Positions 17,884 through 25,978 of a DNA stretch of 64,000 nt are shown in pieces. Below the pieces are notes generated by a model that was not told where the DNA came from, made no database searches, and saw only the letters and a program-made list of their open reading frames with translations. A program made the position numbers and the translations under genes. The stretch is from Clostridia bacterium (GTDB taxonomy: Bacteria > Bacillota > Clostridia > Oscillospirales > Acutalibacteraceae): positions 62,001-126,000 of the forward strand of contig JAFTYU010000036.1 of NCBI GenBank assembly GCA_017461235.1. Reading direction: 5' to 3'. The stretch's first letter is position 1. Every line of letters begins with the position of its first letter.

Positions 17884-18368
17884 TACTCTTTTTCCTTCTT
17901 ACTAAAATCAAACTTAAAAATAAAAATCAACGACAAAATAATGGCTATTAACAGGATAACCAGATTCAGGGGATTTTGCGTATAGTGTGCGTAAAGCATC
18001 GCAAAAGCTTCAGGTTGCCAGAGTACGGCGATACCTACAAAAACTGCGGAGACCGCAAACACGAGAACGGCGCCTGCCGCTGCATCCTTTGCAACCTTGA
18101 CCGCTGCATTATGTTCTTTAGTTGCAGCATCATTAGTTTTTTCGATAGCAGTATTTACCATTTCACTCGCTAATACCAAGGCGCTGACAATTATTAATGC
18201 GGCACTTTCCGCACGGCTGAGTACAAACCAATCGAATCTTATTAAAAAATACGACATAAACCCGAGAAAGGTAAGGTGGATTCTGAAATTGCGCTCGTGA
18301 GCCACCATCCATCCAAGTCCTTTGAAAGCATATAAAAAACTTCGCAAAAGGCTTTTTATATCCTTCAT
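17883..18368 (-). CDS. dgkA: Undecaprenol/diacylglycerol kinase family protein
   Basis: 161 aa, an integral membrane kinase of the DgkA/UdpK family. In Gram-positives it mainly phosphorylates undecaprenol to recycle the wall-lipid carrier. The amphipathic N-terminus (SFLYAFKGLGWMVAHERNFR), the catalytic motif ASEMVNTAIEKTND, and three core helices are present. A fourth hydrophobic helix (about 132-151) and a KKEKE tail make it longer than the roughly 120-130 aa norm. Start with GAGGAGG upstream, 2 bases after ybeY. Confidence 0.9.
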   Translation of the reverse strand: MKDIKSLLRSFLYAFKGLGWMVAHERNFRIHLTFLGFMSYFLIRFDWFVLSRAESAALIIVSALVLASEMVNTAIEKTNDAATKEHNAAVKVAKDAAAGAVLVFAVSAVFVGIAVLWQPEAFAMLYAHYTQNPLNLVILLIAIILSLIFIFKFDFSKKEKE

Positions 18369-18370
18369 TC

Positions 18371-18883
18371 TTATTCCTCCTCGGAATTCATATAATACGA
18401 TTCGTTTCGTTTAAGACCGAGTTCTGTAAGTACATGCTCTTCCTTCTCTCTCATATGAACTGCTTCAATGCCGCCGTTCACATGATCGTAACCCAACAAA
18501 TGAAGCATTGAGTGAACCGTAAGGAAGCCTATTTCGCGCTGAAGTGTATGTCCGTAGGTTTCTGCCTGACGGACTGCCGTTTCAACAGAGATAACTATAT
18601 CACCGAGCACACAGGCGCCTGTATCAATATTTTTATCATAAACACCGTTTTCGCCTAAAGGGAATGAAAGCACATCTGTGCTTCTGTCAATATTACGATG
18701 CAGCTTATTGAGTTCGTGAATACGCTCATCATCAACAAAGGTTACGCTTATTTCCGCAGGTTCGGCAAAATTTTCAAATGTAAGAACTGCATTACAGCAA
18801 CGTCTGACAAGAAGCCTTACACCCGTAGGAATTTTTACTGATTTCTGGTCATTGGTGATTATAACTTTAATTTTTTCTTTCAT
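18371..18883 (-). CDS. ybeY: Endoribonuclease YbeY
   Basis: 170 aa. YbeY is a zinc endoribonuclease needed for 16S rRNA 3'-end maturation and ribosome quality control. The zinc motif HxxxHxxGYDH is intact as TVHSMLHLLGYDHVNG near residues 128-143. The RSTDVLSFPLGE segment is also typical. The ATG overlaps the phoH stop (ATGA), giving a coupled phoH-ybeY pair as in many bacteria. Confidence 0.96.
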   Translation of the reverse strand: MKEKIKVIITNDQKSVKIPTGVRLLVRRCCNAVLTFENFAEPAEISVTFVDDERIHELNKLHRNIDRSTDVLSFPLGENGVYDKNIDTGACVLGDIVISVETAVRQAETYGHTLQREIGFLTVHSMLHLLGYDHVNGGIEAVHMREKEEHVLTELGLKRNESYYMNSEEE

Positions 18884-19815
18884 TTCCTTTTCTTTGCCTC
18901 CTCATATTTTTCATATGCTCTTATAATATCCTGCACAAGCTTATGTCTTACAACATCCTTGCCGGTAAAACGAACAATATCTATCTGCTCCATATTCTTG
19001 AGAATTTTCGTCACTTCCACAAGACCGGAGCGTTTACCTTCAGGCAGGTCAATCTGTGTAACGTCACCCGTTACAACGACCTTTGAATTGAATCCCATTC
19101 GTGTAAGGAACATTTTCATCTGTTCCGGTGTCGTATTCTGCGCTTCATCAAGAATTATGAAGCTGTCATCAAGTGTACGTCCGCGCATATATGCAAGGGG
19201 CGCAACTTCAATATTACCGCGTTCAAGGTATTTATTGAAGTTCTCCGCACCGAGCATATCAAAGAGTGCATCGTACAAGGGTCTTAAATAGGGGTCAACC
19301 TTACTTTGAAGGTCACCCGGCAAGAAGCCTAACTTTTCACCTGCTTCCACAGCAGGGCGTGTAAGAATAATACGGTTAACCTCTTTAGCTCTGAATGCAT
19401 TTACTGCCATGGCAACGGCAAGATATGTTTTACCCGTACCTGCAGGGCCGACACCGATAACAATTGTATTATTTTTTATGGATTCAACATAATTCTTCTG
19501 ACCTAACGTTTTAGGCTTTACCGGTTTGCCTTTACTTGTGATACAAATGCAATCACCCGACATTGACGTCAGTTTATCTTCATTGCCGTCATCAACCAGA
19601 GAAATAACATATCTTACATTCTGTTCGTTGAGTGTCTCGCCCCTGTTGAGAAGCATAAGAAGTCCGTTAACCGCCTTCACTGCTTTTGAAACATTCTCAG
19701 GCTCACCGTTTATTTTTATATCCGAACCGCGACTGATGACATCAACACCGAAGGATTTTTCAATAATGCGTATATTCTCATCAAAACTGCCGAACAAGCT
19801 GACCGCCTGCTCCAT
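18880..19815 (-). CDS. phoH: PhoH family ATPase (PhoL)
   Basis: 311 aa. This is a cytoplasmic P-loop ATPase, a predicted RNA helicase-like partner of YbeY. Walker A is GPAGTGKTYLAVAMA (about 121 on) and Walker B is SFIILDEAQNTTPEQMK; GDVTQIDLP is the conserved motif III. An N-terminal KH-like segment (RGSDIKINGEPENVSKAV) precedes the ATPase. No strong Shine-Dalgarno precedes the ATG, but no better in-frame start exists before an upstream TAG. It begins the cluster. Confidence 0.94.
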   Translation of the reverse strand: MEQAVSLFGSFDENIRIIEKSFGVDVISRGSDIKINGEPENVSKAVKAVNGLLMLLNRGETLNEQNVRYVISLVDDGNEDKLTSMSGDCICITSKGKPVKPKTLGQKNYVESIKNNTIVIGVGPAGTGKTYLAVAMAVNAFRAKEVNRIILTRPAVEAGEKLGFLPGDLQSKVDPYLRPLYDALFDMLGAENFNKYLERGNIEVAPLAYMRGRTLDDSFIILDEAQNTTPEQMKMFLTRMGFNSKVVVTGDVTQIDLPEGKRSGLVEVTKILKNMEQIDIVRFTGKDVVRHKLVQDIIRAYEKYEEAKKRK

Positions 19816-19882
19816 TCTGTCAACATTTATTATCTGTTCCGATTTAATTACCTTCTTTATAAAATACTAATTATCCAAATAC

Positions 19883-19910
19883 AGTATAACACATTTTTTG
19901 TAAATGTCCA
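19883..19910 (-). promoter_or_regulatory. Probable promoter for the phoH-ybeY-dgkA-era-recO-mutS2 cluster
   Basis: Minus strand: TGGACA (19910-19905), 16-base spacer, TATACT (19888-19883), 68 bases before phoH. It lies between the yqfD stop and phoH, so phoH can be transcribed separately from the sporulation pair. Confidence 0.5.
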
Positions 19911-19942
19911 CTAAAATTTTTCATAATTTTTGTTGAAAGGTA

Positions 19943-21109
19943 TCAGTTTTCTTCTACAAAAACAGGCTTTTCAAGAGCTATATTTTCAACACAAATTATG
20001 CTCATTGTCAAAATACTGCTATTCTCACCCTTGTTTTCAGCGAACTTCACACTGCTGATATCAGCTTCAGAATAAAATTCACGTTTTTCTTCAACACAGG
20101 ACAACAAATTTAACAACAATATTTCTTCCACCGTGTACTCAATCTGAATTTTATTTAATGATACACCTTCTTCTCTTGTAACCCCTACGGGAAGCACGGT
20201 GGATTTTGATTTAAGAGATATCCCTGTACAGCTATAAATTTCACCTTCGGGCTTGAATCCCAAAGGTATATTTAATCCGAACAAATCCACTCCATACCGT
20301 TTCTCTGTCTGCAAAGTCATAAGCACCTTTTCTTTTTCAGATTTTTCTGCGGTTATTTTGTTTTCTGTCCGCGCAAAAACCTTACCCCTTGCTCTTGTTA
20401 ACCCTTCACTGCCGTCCGCATTTGTTTTTATTCCCGAAATCAACAAACTTCCTTCAGCAACAAAAGCACCTTCTTTTACCGCATTGGTTCCGCCATACCC
20501 TTCAACCAATGTTATTTTTCCGCTTTTGGCGGCAACAATATTTGACGGCGTTTTCGTGTCGGTGACTTCCGGCGCAGGTGTGGATGGGGTATATTCAATC
20601 TGAGCCTTATCACCGAAAATATTCAGCGACACCCATGACAGTTCGGGATAAGCGGCAAGCAACTTTTCCTGCACATCTATTATTTCAATTTTTGACTTTC
20701 TCGCACCGGGTCTCACACCTAATTCCGCCAGGGTTTGTGTAAAGTTATTTATCTTTACACCATCTTCTTCAACTATCTCTATCTCCCATATAAACCCTGA
20801 CATATACCAAATAAGGCATATTGACATTACAACACCAAAAACCGCGCCGCACCGCCATCTGTGGCGCTTTGCCCAAAATGGAATACCCTTGTTTTTAATG
20901 ATTTTTATTGTCATTCCTGAGTTTTTGGCAGGTTTTGCAATGTTTTTAAATTCTGTGGCAGATGTACAGGCTTCGACCTTTACACCATCGTTTTTTATAT
21001 TCCACAGACTTATTCCGTTTATTTTACAAAGATTAAGAAATCTTTCCGGAAATCCACCCTCCGCACAAAATTGAACGTAACCGCTCGCATATCTGATTAA
21101 ACTTACCAT
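19943..21109 (-). CDS. yqfD: Sporulation protein YqfD
   Basis: 388 aa. This is a family tied to endospore formation and expressed in the mother cell under SigE in Bacillus. The order is a cytoplasmic N-terminal region (1-90), one transmembrane helix (about 92-112, GAVFGVVMSICLIWYMSGF), then a large extracytoplasmic part beginning with a POTRA/FtsQ-like segment (IEIVEEDGVKINNFTQTLAE). The start follows a GGGGGGGAG ribosome binding site. It lies downstream of yqfC, as in other spore-formers, and upstream of phoH. Its molecular role is not established. Confidence 0.92.
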   Translation of the reverse strand: MVSLIRYASGYVQFCAEGGFPERFLNLCKINGISLWNIKNDGVKVEACTSATEFKNIAKPAKNSGMTIKIIKNKGIPFWAKRHRWRCGAVFGVVMSICLIWYMSGFIWEIEIVEEDGVKINNFTQTLAELGVRPGARKSKIEIIDVQEKLLAAYPELSWVSLNIFGDKAQIEYTPSTPAPEVTDTKTPSNIVAAKSGKITLVEGYGGTNAVKEGAFVAEGSLLISGIKTNADGSEGLTRARGKVFARTENKITAEKSEKEKVLMTLQTEKRYGVDLFGLNIPLGFKPEGEIYSCTGISLKSKSTVLPVGVTREEGVSLNKIQIEYTVEEILLLNLLSCVEEKREFYSEADISSVKFAENKGENSSILTMSIICVENIALEKPVFVEEN

Positions 21110-21141
21110 AAATTCTCCCCCCCTGTTTTTACATAAAAAAT

Positions 21142-21384
21142 CTACACAAATTCGAGCTTTTCTATTTTTCCTTTGATATCCGTCTGACCGAAAACGAAGG
21201 AATCGGCAACAAGGTTCTTGCCCGTTATTTTAAGATTAAGTCTGCCGAGATTCAGGACAATATGCTCATCGGAATAATCAATAACACATTTACAATCCGT
21301 AACAATAACGCGACTGTCGGCAAACAGTTCGATTGCACAATTATTGATATTTTCACTGACATTTTTTAAAGGGTTCCGTTTCAT
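21142..21384 (-). CDS. yqfC: YabP/YqfC family sporulation protein
   Basis: 80 aa from the ATG at 21384, with AAAGGAGG 7 bases upstream (an in-frame TTG at 21390 is inside that spacing). It belongs to the short YabP/YqfC family of sporulation proteins: beta-rich, with no membrane segment, RVIVTDCKCVIDYSDEHIVL and GRLNLKITGKNL being typical. It precedes yqfD by 32 bases and shares its transcript. A SigE-like promoter is visible upstream at 21404-21433. Confidence 0.88.
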   Translation of the reverse strand: MKRNPLKNVSENINNCAIELFADSRVIVTDCKCVIDYSDEHIVLNLGRLNLKITGKNLVADSFVFGQTDIKGKIEKLEFV

Positions 21385-21399
21385 AATCAATCCTCCTTT

Positions 21400-21429
21400 G
21401 AATATTTTTATGCGTTGTCATCATAAAAT
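21400..21429 (+). promoter_or_regulatory. SigE-like promoter for ylbJ
   Basis: GAATATT (21400-21406), 15-base spacer, CATAAAAT (21422-21429). This fits the mother-cell SigE pattern KMATATT-N13 to 15-CATACAMT at most positions. It is 21 bases before the ylbJ ATG and overlaps the opposing yqfC promoter. Confidence 0.55.
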
Positions 21430-21433
21430 ATTT
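21404..21433 (-). promoter_or_regulatory. SigE-like promoter for yqfC-yqfD
   Basis: Minus strand: AAATATT (21433-21427), 14-base spacer, CATAAAAAT (21412-21404), 20 bases before the yqfC ATG. This fits SigE control, as known for yqfCD in Bacillus. Confidence 0.5.
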
Positions 21434-21449
21434 TGAGGTGTGTCGTAAT

Positions 21450-22517
21450 ATGGCTGAAACAGTATTTAAAAAACTACTACTTTATGCTCCTGCGTTTGCC
21501 GTTTTTGCGGTTTGTTTATGGGGTTTGATTTTTCATCCTGCAAAAATAGCAGACGGTGTCCGTTGGGGACTTCTTTTGCTTGGCGAAAAAGTTATACCAT
21601 CCTTGTTTCCGTTTATGGTCTTCTCATCATGCGTTTCAAAAACTACCTTTTTTTATTCAGCAACAAAGCTCTTTGAAAAACTCACTCTGAAAACATTTAA
21701 AATCTCGGGTGCAGGTTTTGGGGCAATCATTCTCGGGTTATTAGGCGGTTATCCCGTCGGAGCAAAAACCGTGTCTGACTTCTACCTTTGCGGAAAAATA
21801 TCAAAAAACGAGGCGCAACGACTTATATGCTGGTGTACAAATCCTGCCCCTGCTTTTGTAATAACCGCCGTAGGAACACTTATGCTTTCAAGCTATAAAA
21901 CAGGTTTGCTTCTTTACGCATCATCTCTGCTGTCAGCGTTTACAATCGGCTTTTTCTCCCGTTTCTTTCACGCTCAACAACAAGAAGCAAATTCAACGAC
22001 TCTATTAAAAGCTGAAAAAAATATCTTTGTAAACTCTGTTGCACAGTCCGGTGAAACGATGTTGGGTATTTGCGGATGGTTATTGACTTTTTCTGCAATA
22101 TCCTCACTCACAGATGTGCTTATCCCGCAAAAAAATGCTGCTCTTTTTCTGAAAGCTCTGGCTGAAGTAACAACAGGCTGTCAGAGTGTTGCCGAACATT
22201 CCTTACCCGTTCCGATTATCAGCGCCCTGTTAGGGTTCGGCGGCTTTGCAGTAATTTTTCAAGTAAACACATATATAAGGAACTGTGAATTTCCGCTGAA
22301 AACATTTATATGTATAAAACTTCTCAATGGTGCTATGAATGCGTTTTTCTGTTCCTTACTAATAAAAATATTTCCGCAGGCTACAGAGGTTCATGTAACC
22401 CTGAATGCAGGAAGTTTTTCTTTCCCCGTTTCTCAAAGCATAACCACTGCCGTAATTCTTTTAATAATGTGCGCACTTTTTGTAATAGAGGTTGATAACA
22501 AAAGAAAAGTGTGTTAA
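21450..22517 (+). CDS. ylbJ: Sporulation integral membrane protein YlbJ
   Basis: 355 aa from the ATG with GAGGTG upstream (the in-frame GTG at 21438 lies within that site). It is a polytopic membrane protein of the nucleoside-recognition (Gate) fold, matching YlbJ, which is needed for heat-resistant spores in Bacillus. Recognisable parts are LGEKVIPSLFPFMVFSSCV, LGLLGGYPVGAKTVSDFYLC and CWCTNPAPAFVITAVG. It diverges from yqfCD with overlapping SigE-type promoters, giving a sporulation cluster. The transported substrate, if any, is not known. Confidence 0.88.
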   Translation: MAETVFKKLLLYAPAFAVFAVCLWGLIFHPAKIADGVRWGLLLLGEKVIPSLFPFMVFSSCVSKTTFFYSATKLFEKLTLKTFKISGAGFGAIILGLLGGYPVGAKTVSDFYLCGKISKNEAQRLICWCTNPAPAFVITAVGTLMLSSYKTGLLLYASSLLSAFTIGFFSRFFHAQQQEANSTTLLKAEKNIFVNSVAQSGETMLGICGWLLTFSAISSLTDVLIPQKNAALFLKALAEVTTGCQSVAEHSLPVPIISALLGFGGFAVIFQVNTYIRNCEFPLKTFICIKLLNGAMNAFFCSLLIKIFPQATEVHVTLNAGSFSFPVSQSITTAVILLIMCALFVIEVDNKRKVC

Positions 22518-22520
22518 AAT
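22492..22520 (+). promoter_or_regulatory. Promoter inside the ylbJ 3' end
   Basis: TTGATA (22492-22497), 17-base spacer, TAAAAT (22515-22520), 22 bases before the small Cys-rich gene. This gives that gene vegetative expression separate from ylbJ. Confidence 0.6.
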
Positions 22521-22542
22521 AGCGGTGTCAGGAGTGGATAAT

Positions 22543-22761
22543 ATGGCTTTGAAGCTTTTCAGAAACAAAACAGAACCACAGTGTGGTTATTGCGAATTTG
22601 CGGAAATTGCCCCTGAAGGCAATGTTGCGGTATGCAGAAAAATAGGCGGTATTATGCAATTACACTCCAAATGTAAAAAATTCAAATATGACCCCCTGAA
22701 AAGAGAACCCAAGGTACGTTCCTTTTCAGGCGAATTTTCAAAAGACGATTTTACGCTGTAG
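22543..22761 (+). CDS. Small Cys-rich protein, unknown function
   Basis: 72 aa from the ATG with AGGAGTGG upstream. I do not recognise a named family. It has four Cys (CGYC, then VCRK and SKCKK) spaced like a small metal site, followed by KFKYDPLKREPKV and an acidic end. There is no signal peptide or membrane helix. It has its own promoter within the end of ylbJ and a hairpin after it. The even spacing of Cys and basic residues suggests a small zinc-binding or RNA-binding protein, but that is inference. Confidence 0.65.
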   Translation: MALKLFRNKTEPQCGYCEFAEIAPEGNVAVCRKIGGIMQLHSKCKKFKYDPLKREPKVRSFSGEFSKDDFTL

Positions 22762-22792
22762 TACGGTTTCAACCGTACTGCAGTTATTTTTG
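22756..22792 (+). terminator. Terminator-like hairpin after the small Cys-rich gene
   Basis: AGTACGGTT-TC-AACCGTACT at about 22760-22779, followed by GCAGTTATTTTT. The stem is strong and the T run is short of ideal. Confidence 0.65.
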
Positions 22793-22858
22793 TAACATCT
22801 CACAAAATGAACGCAATATAATCCGATAAATTTTAATTTATTATTTTGTCGATTTGAC

Positions 22859-22887
22859 TTGAAAAGAGTTGTAAATATTAGTACAAT
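22859..22887 (+). promoter_or_regulatory. SigA promoter for PRPP synthetase
   Basis: TTGAAA (22859-22864), 17-base spacer, TACAAT (22882-22887), 33 bases before the GTG start. Confidence 0.65.
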
Positions 22888-22920
22888 TATAGAAGAATAT
22901 TATTAACGGAGGTTTATGTC

Positions 22921-24129
22921 GTGGCAGATGCATTCGGTATTCCCAACACAATCCCTGTAGGTCCCCTCGGTATTATCGCTACACCCGGTTGCGAGGAACT
23001 CGCACAAAAAATCAACAGCTATCTCACAACCTGGAGAGAAGAAAGAGAGAGCGAGCACAAAACAACTATCGCCTTTTACGGTTATCAGAGAGATACCTTT
23101 ATCATTGATGCCGATTTTACAAGATTCGGTTCAGGCGAAGGTAAATGTGTGCTTCATGAAACTGTCAGAGGTTATGACATCTACATTATCTGTGACTGTT
23201 TCAATCACGGTCTTACCTACAATATGTACGGTTATGAAAACCACTACTCACCCGACGAACATTACGCCAACCTTAAACGAGCAATTTCCGCTGTTGAAGG
23301 TAAAGCAAGAAGAATAAATGTTATTATGCCTATGCTCTATGAAGGCAGACAGCATAAGCGTTCAAGACGTGAATCTCTTGACTGTGCAATTGCGCTTCAG
23401 GAACTTTGCACAGATATGGGTGTTGAAAACATCATCACCTTTGATGCTCACGACCCCAGAGTACAGAATGCTATCCCTCTTAAAGGTTTTGAAAATGTGG
23501 CTCCTACATACCAGATGATTAAGGCGCTCACAAAGAATTTCAAAGATCTTAAAATTGACCCCGAACATCTTATGGTTATCTCACCCGACGAAGGCGGTAT
23601 GAGCCGTTGTATCTACTATTCAACAGTTCTCGGTATTGACCTTGGTATGTTCTATAAACGCCGCGACTACTCTGTTGTCGTAAACGGCAGAAACCCCATT
23701 CTTGCTCACGAGTTCCTTGGTGACAATGTTGAAGGCAAAGACTGTCTCATTATCGACGATATGATTTCTTCAGGTGACTCTATGATAGAAGTTGCCACAA
23801 AGCTTAAAGAGCTTAAGGCAAATCGTATCTTCGTTTGTACAAGCTTCGGTCTTTTCTGCAACGGTCTTCAGGAATTTGATAAAGCCTATGCAAAGGGCAT
23901 TCTTGACGGTGTATTCACCACAAACCTTGTTTACAGAACTCCCGAGCTTCTTGAAAAGCCCTGGTACTTTGAGGTTGATATGAGTAAGTACTGCTCACTT
24001 ATTATCGATACACTTAACCACGACTGTTCTGTAAGCTATCTTCTCAATCCTGCTGAAAAAATCAAGGCAAGACTCAATAAATACAGAGAAGAGCAAAAGA
24101 AAGAAGAACTTTCTCTTTTCAACAACTGA
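22921..24129 (+). CDS. prs: Ribose-phosphate pyrophosphokinase (PRPP synthetase)
   Basis: 402 aa with a GTG start, GGAGG 8 bases upstream. It makes PRPP from ribose 5-phosphate and ATP, feeding purine, pyrimidine, His and Trp synthesis. The PRPP-binding loop CLIIDDMISSGDSMIE (about 279-294) is clear. ITFDAHDPRVQNA matches the conserved metal/ATP region, and NVIMPMLYEGRQHKRSRRES matches the flexible loop. It is longer than the roughly 310-320 aa classical enzyme, a variant I associate with Clostridia, with an added N-terminal stretch. It is single-gene, between a promoter and a terminator. Confidence 0.9.
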   Translation: MADAFGIPNTIPVGPLGIIATPGCEELAQKINSYLTTWREERESEHKTTIAFYGYQRDTFIIDADFTRFGSGEGKCVLHETVRGYDIYIICDCFNHGLTYNMYGYENHYSPDEHYANLKRAISAVEGKARRINVIMPMLYEGRQHKRSRRESLDCAIALQELCTDMGVENIITFDAHDPRVQNAIPLKGFENVAPTYQMIKALTKNFKDLKIDPEHLMVISPDEGGMSRCIYYSTVLGIDLGMFYKRRDYSVVVNGRNPILAHEFLGDNVEGKDCLIIDDMISSGDSMIEVATKLKELKANRIFVCTSFGLFCNGLQEFDKAYAKGILDGVFTTNLVYRTPELLEKPWYFEVDMSKYCSLIIDTLNHDCSVSYLLNPAEKIKARLNKYREEQKKEELSLFNN

Positions 24130-24135
24130 TACATA

Positions 24136-24171
24136 CGAAAGGAGTGCTGACGCACTCCTTTCTCGTATTTT
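24136..24171 (+). terminator. Terminator after PRPP synthetase
   Basis: AAAGGAGTGC-TGAC-GCACTCCTTT hairpin followed by a T-rich stretch, 7 bases after the stop. Confidence 0.85.
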
Positions 24172-24186
24172 ATAAACAAATTCTTA

Positions 24187-24215
24187 TTGACAATCCTGTT
24201 TTAATATAGTATTAT
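24187..24215 (+). promoter_or_regulatory. SigA promoter for the DUF4234 protein
   Basis: TTGACA (24187-24192), 17-base spacer, TATTAT (24210-24215). A leader of about 80 bases follows before the ATG; no riboswitch was recognised in it. Confidence 0.75.
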
Positions 24216-24301
24216 TTATAAAGATAGTTAAAGGGCGGTTTGTTTTAACAAATAACCTTTAAAATCAATATTTCACAATATATATTGGGGGCAACACAAT
24301 T

Positions 24302-24742
24302 ATGATGAAAAAGAAAAGCATAGGTTTGTATATCTTCCTCAGCATTATAACTTTCGGTATTTATCCTCTTTTCTTCTGGTACAAATGGACTGAAGACGTT
24401 AACAAACTTTGTGACGGCGATGACAAAGAAAGTGCAAACTACATTCTCATCCTTATCCTTAATGTATTCTCACTCGGTATCAACGCTCCTATCTGGAACT
24501 ATCAGATGGGCGAAAGATTATTCCAGAAAGCCGGCGACTACGGTGTAGAGCTTAAACACGGCGGTATGTTCATAATGTTCTGGAAGTTAATCCCCTTCCT
24601 CGGAAACTTCATCGGCAACATCTATAAGATTGCTTACATCAACAAACTTATTGCCGGTTATAACGCTCAGTTTGCAACAGAAGCTCCTGCTGAGATTCCC
24701 GCAGAAACTGAAGAAGTTGAAGTAGAAGCAGCTGCTGAATAA
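24302..24742 (+). CDS. DUF4234-like small membrane protein
   Basis: 146 aa. The opening KSIGLYIFLSIITFGIYPLF then WYKW is typical of DUF4234: a hydrophobic helix ending in a G-I-Y-x-x-x-W motif. Two or three more hydrophobic segments follow (about 45-60 and 88-105) and an Ala/Glu-rich acidic tail (EIPAETEEVEVEAAAE). It is a predicted membrane protein; function is unknown. GGGGG lies about 10 bases upstream of the first of two adjacent ATGs. It has its own promoter and terminator. Confidence 0.75.
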   Translation: MMKKKSIGLYIFLSIITFGIYPLFFWYKWTEDVNKLCDGDDKESANYILILILNVFSLGINAPIWNYQMGERLFQKAGDYGVELKHGGMFIMFWKLIPFLGNFIGNIYKIAYINKLIAGYNAQFATEAPAEIPAETEEVEVEAAAE

Positions 24743-24754
24743 TTACTGAATTTT

Positions 24755-24783
24755 AAACCGTCCGTTTTTCGGGCGGTTTTTTT
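24755..24783 (+). terminator. Terminator after the DUF4234 gene
   Basis: AAACCGTCCG-TTTTT-CGGGCGGTTT hairpin followed by a T run. Confidence 0.9.
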
Positions 24784-24814
24784 AATCTCTTATCATATGA
24801 GGCCGGTGATTAAT

Positions 24815-25966
24815 TTGAAAAATCAATTAAAATTCAATGACGGAAAATTTACAATTATGTCCTTGGGTGACTTGCACGAAAACAGAACCCTTGACAACCA
24901 AAACAAAATCAACAGACGTCGCGATATGCATAATTTTGTTAAAACGGGTATCCTTGCTTTCAAGCCCGATTTGATCGTACTGTTAGGCGATACGCTTATG
25001 TTCAAAGACGAATCCGAAGATTTTTCCGAATATAAATCCGCTTTGCGTGATGTTTTGAAACCTGTTATCGACTCTGGTATTCCTTTTTGCTATGTTCTCG
25101 GTAACCATGAACACGATGCAGGTCAAGAAGATCTGGTTGTAAGCGCATATAAAGAAATCGAAACATGCATCGGTGAAAACGATCCTACCTGCCCGCGTGG
25201 CAACTTCAATTGCAACTTATTGGTTAAAAACTCTGAGGGCACTGAAGATATATTTAACCTTTGGTTTATCGACTCCAACAATGTTTGTGACAATCAGGAA
25301 ATATCCGTATATGACTGGGTTCATCAGGATCAGATTAAATGGTACGAAGAGAAGGCTCTGGAAATCAAGCTTTCACATAGTGGCAAAACATTGCCTGCCA
25401 TACTTTTCCAACACACCCCCGTTATTGAAGAATATCAACTTTTAAGAGAAGCCAAACCACACGAAATCCCCTTCTGCGCAGTAGAAGGACACCATAAATT
25501 CAAGGATAAAAAGTATATGCTCAAGGACGGTGTTGATGGATATTTAGGTGAAGGCCCCTGCTCCCCCTGTTACAACGGCGGTCAGTTCGAAAGCTGGAAA
25601 AGAACAGGTGATGTTGTAGCCGCATTCTTCGGTCATGACCATACCAATGACTTTACGGGTTATGTTGACGGTATTATGTTAGGACAAAACAAAACAAGCG
25701 GTTTTTGCTGTTACACCGATGGTTGTCGTTCTGCAATACGTATCACAACCGTCTATGAGAATGACCCACGAAATGTAAAATCCAAAGTTTATCACTTTAA
25801 AGAGCTTGGTCTTCAATCTACTTGTCTTGGTCCTATTGAAAAACGCATAACAGACAAACAAAGTATCGCTATGCACAAAATAGGCTATGCTGCCGCCGGT
25901 ATAACTGCAGCAACCGCTTTAACAGCAGGTGCAGCGGCACTTATACGCAAATTTAAAAAGAAATAA
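24815..25966 (+). CDS. Calcineurin-like metallophosphoesterase with C-terminal membrane tail
   Basis: 383 aa from the TTG at 24815, preferred because GGTGAT precedes it and MKNQLKFNDGKF matches relatives; an ATG at 24797 would add six residues without a ribosome binding site. Metal-binding motifs are in order: MSLGDLHE, LIVLLGDTL, YVLGNHEHD, ILFQHTP and FFGHDHTND. The end (GYAAAGITAATALTAGAAAL then RKFKKK) is a hydrophobic helix with a basic tail. The substrate (phosphate mono- or diester) is unknown. It begins a plus-strand run with GH27, MATE and GH29 genes; no clear promoter was found directly upstream. Confidence 0.8.
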   Translation: MKNQLKFNDGKFTIMSLGDLHENRTLDNQNKINRRRDMHNFVKTGILAFKPDLIVLLGDTLMFKDESEDFSEYKSALRDVLKPVIDSGIPFCYVLGNHEHDAGQEDLVVSAYKEIETCIGENDPTCPRGNFNCNLLVKNSEGTEDIFNLWFIDSNNVCDNQEISVYDWVHQDQIKWYEEKALEIKLSHSGKTLPAILFQHTPVIEEYQLLREAKPHEIPFCAVEGHHKFKDKKYMLKDGVDGYLGEGPCSPCYNGGQFESWKRTGDVVAAFFGHDHTNDFTGYVDGIMLGQNKTSGFCCYTDGCRSAIRITTVYENDPRNVKSKVYHFKELGLQSTCLGPIEKRITDKQSIAMHKIGYAAAGITAATALTAGAAALIRKFKKK

Positions 25967-25978
25967 AGGGTGATATAT

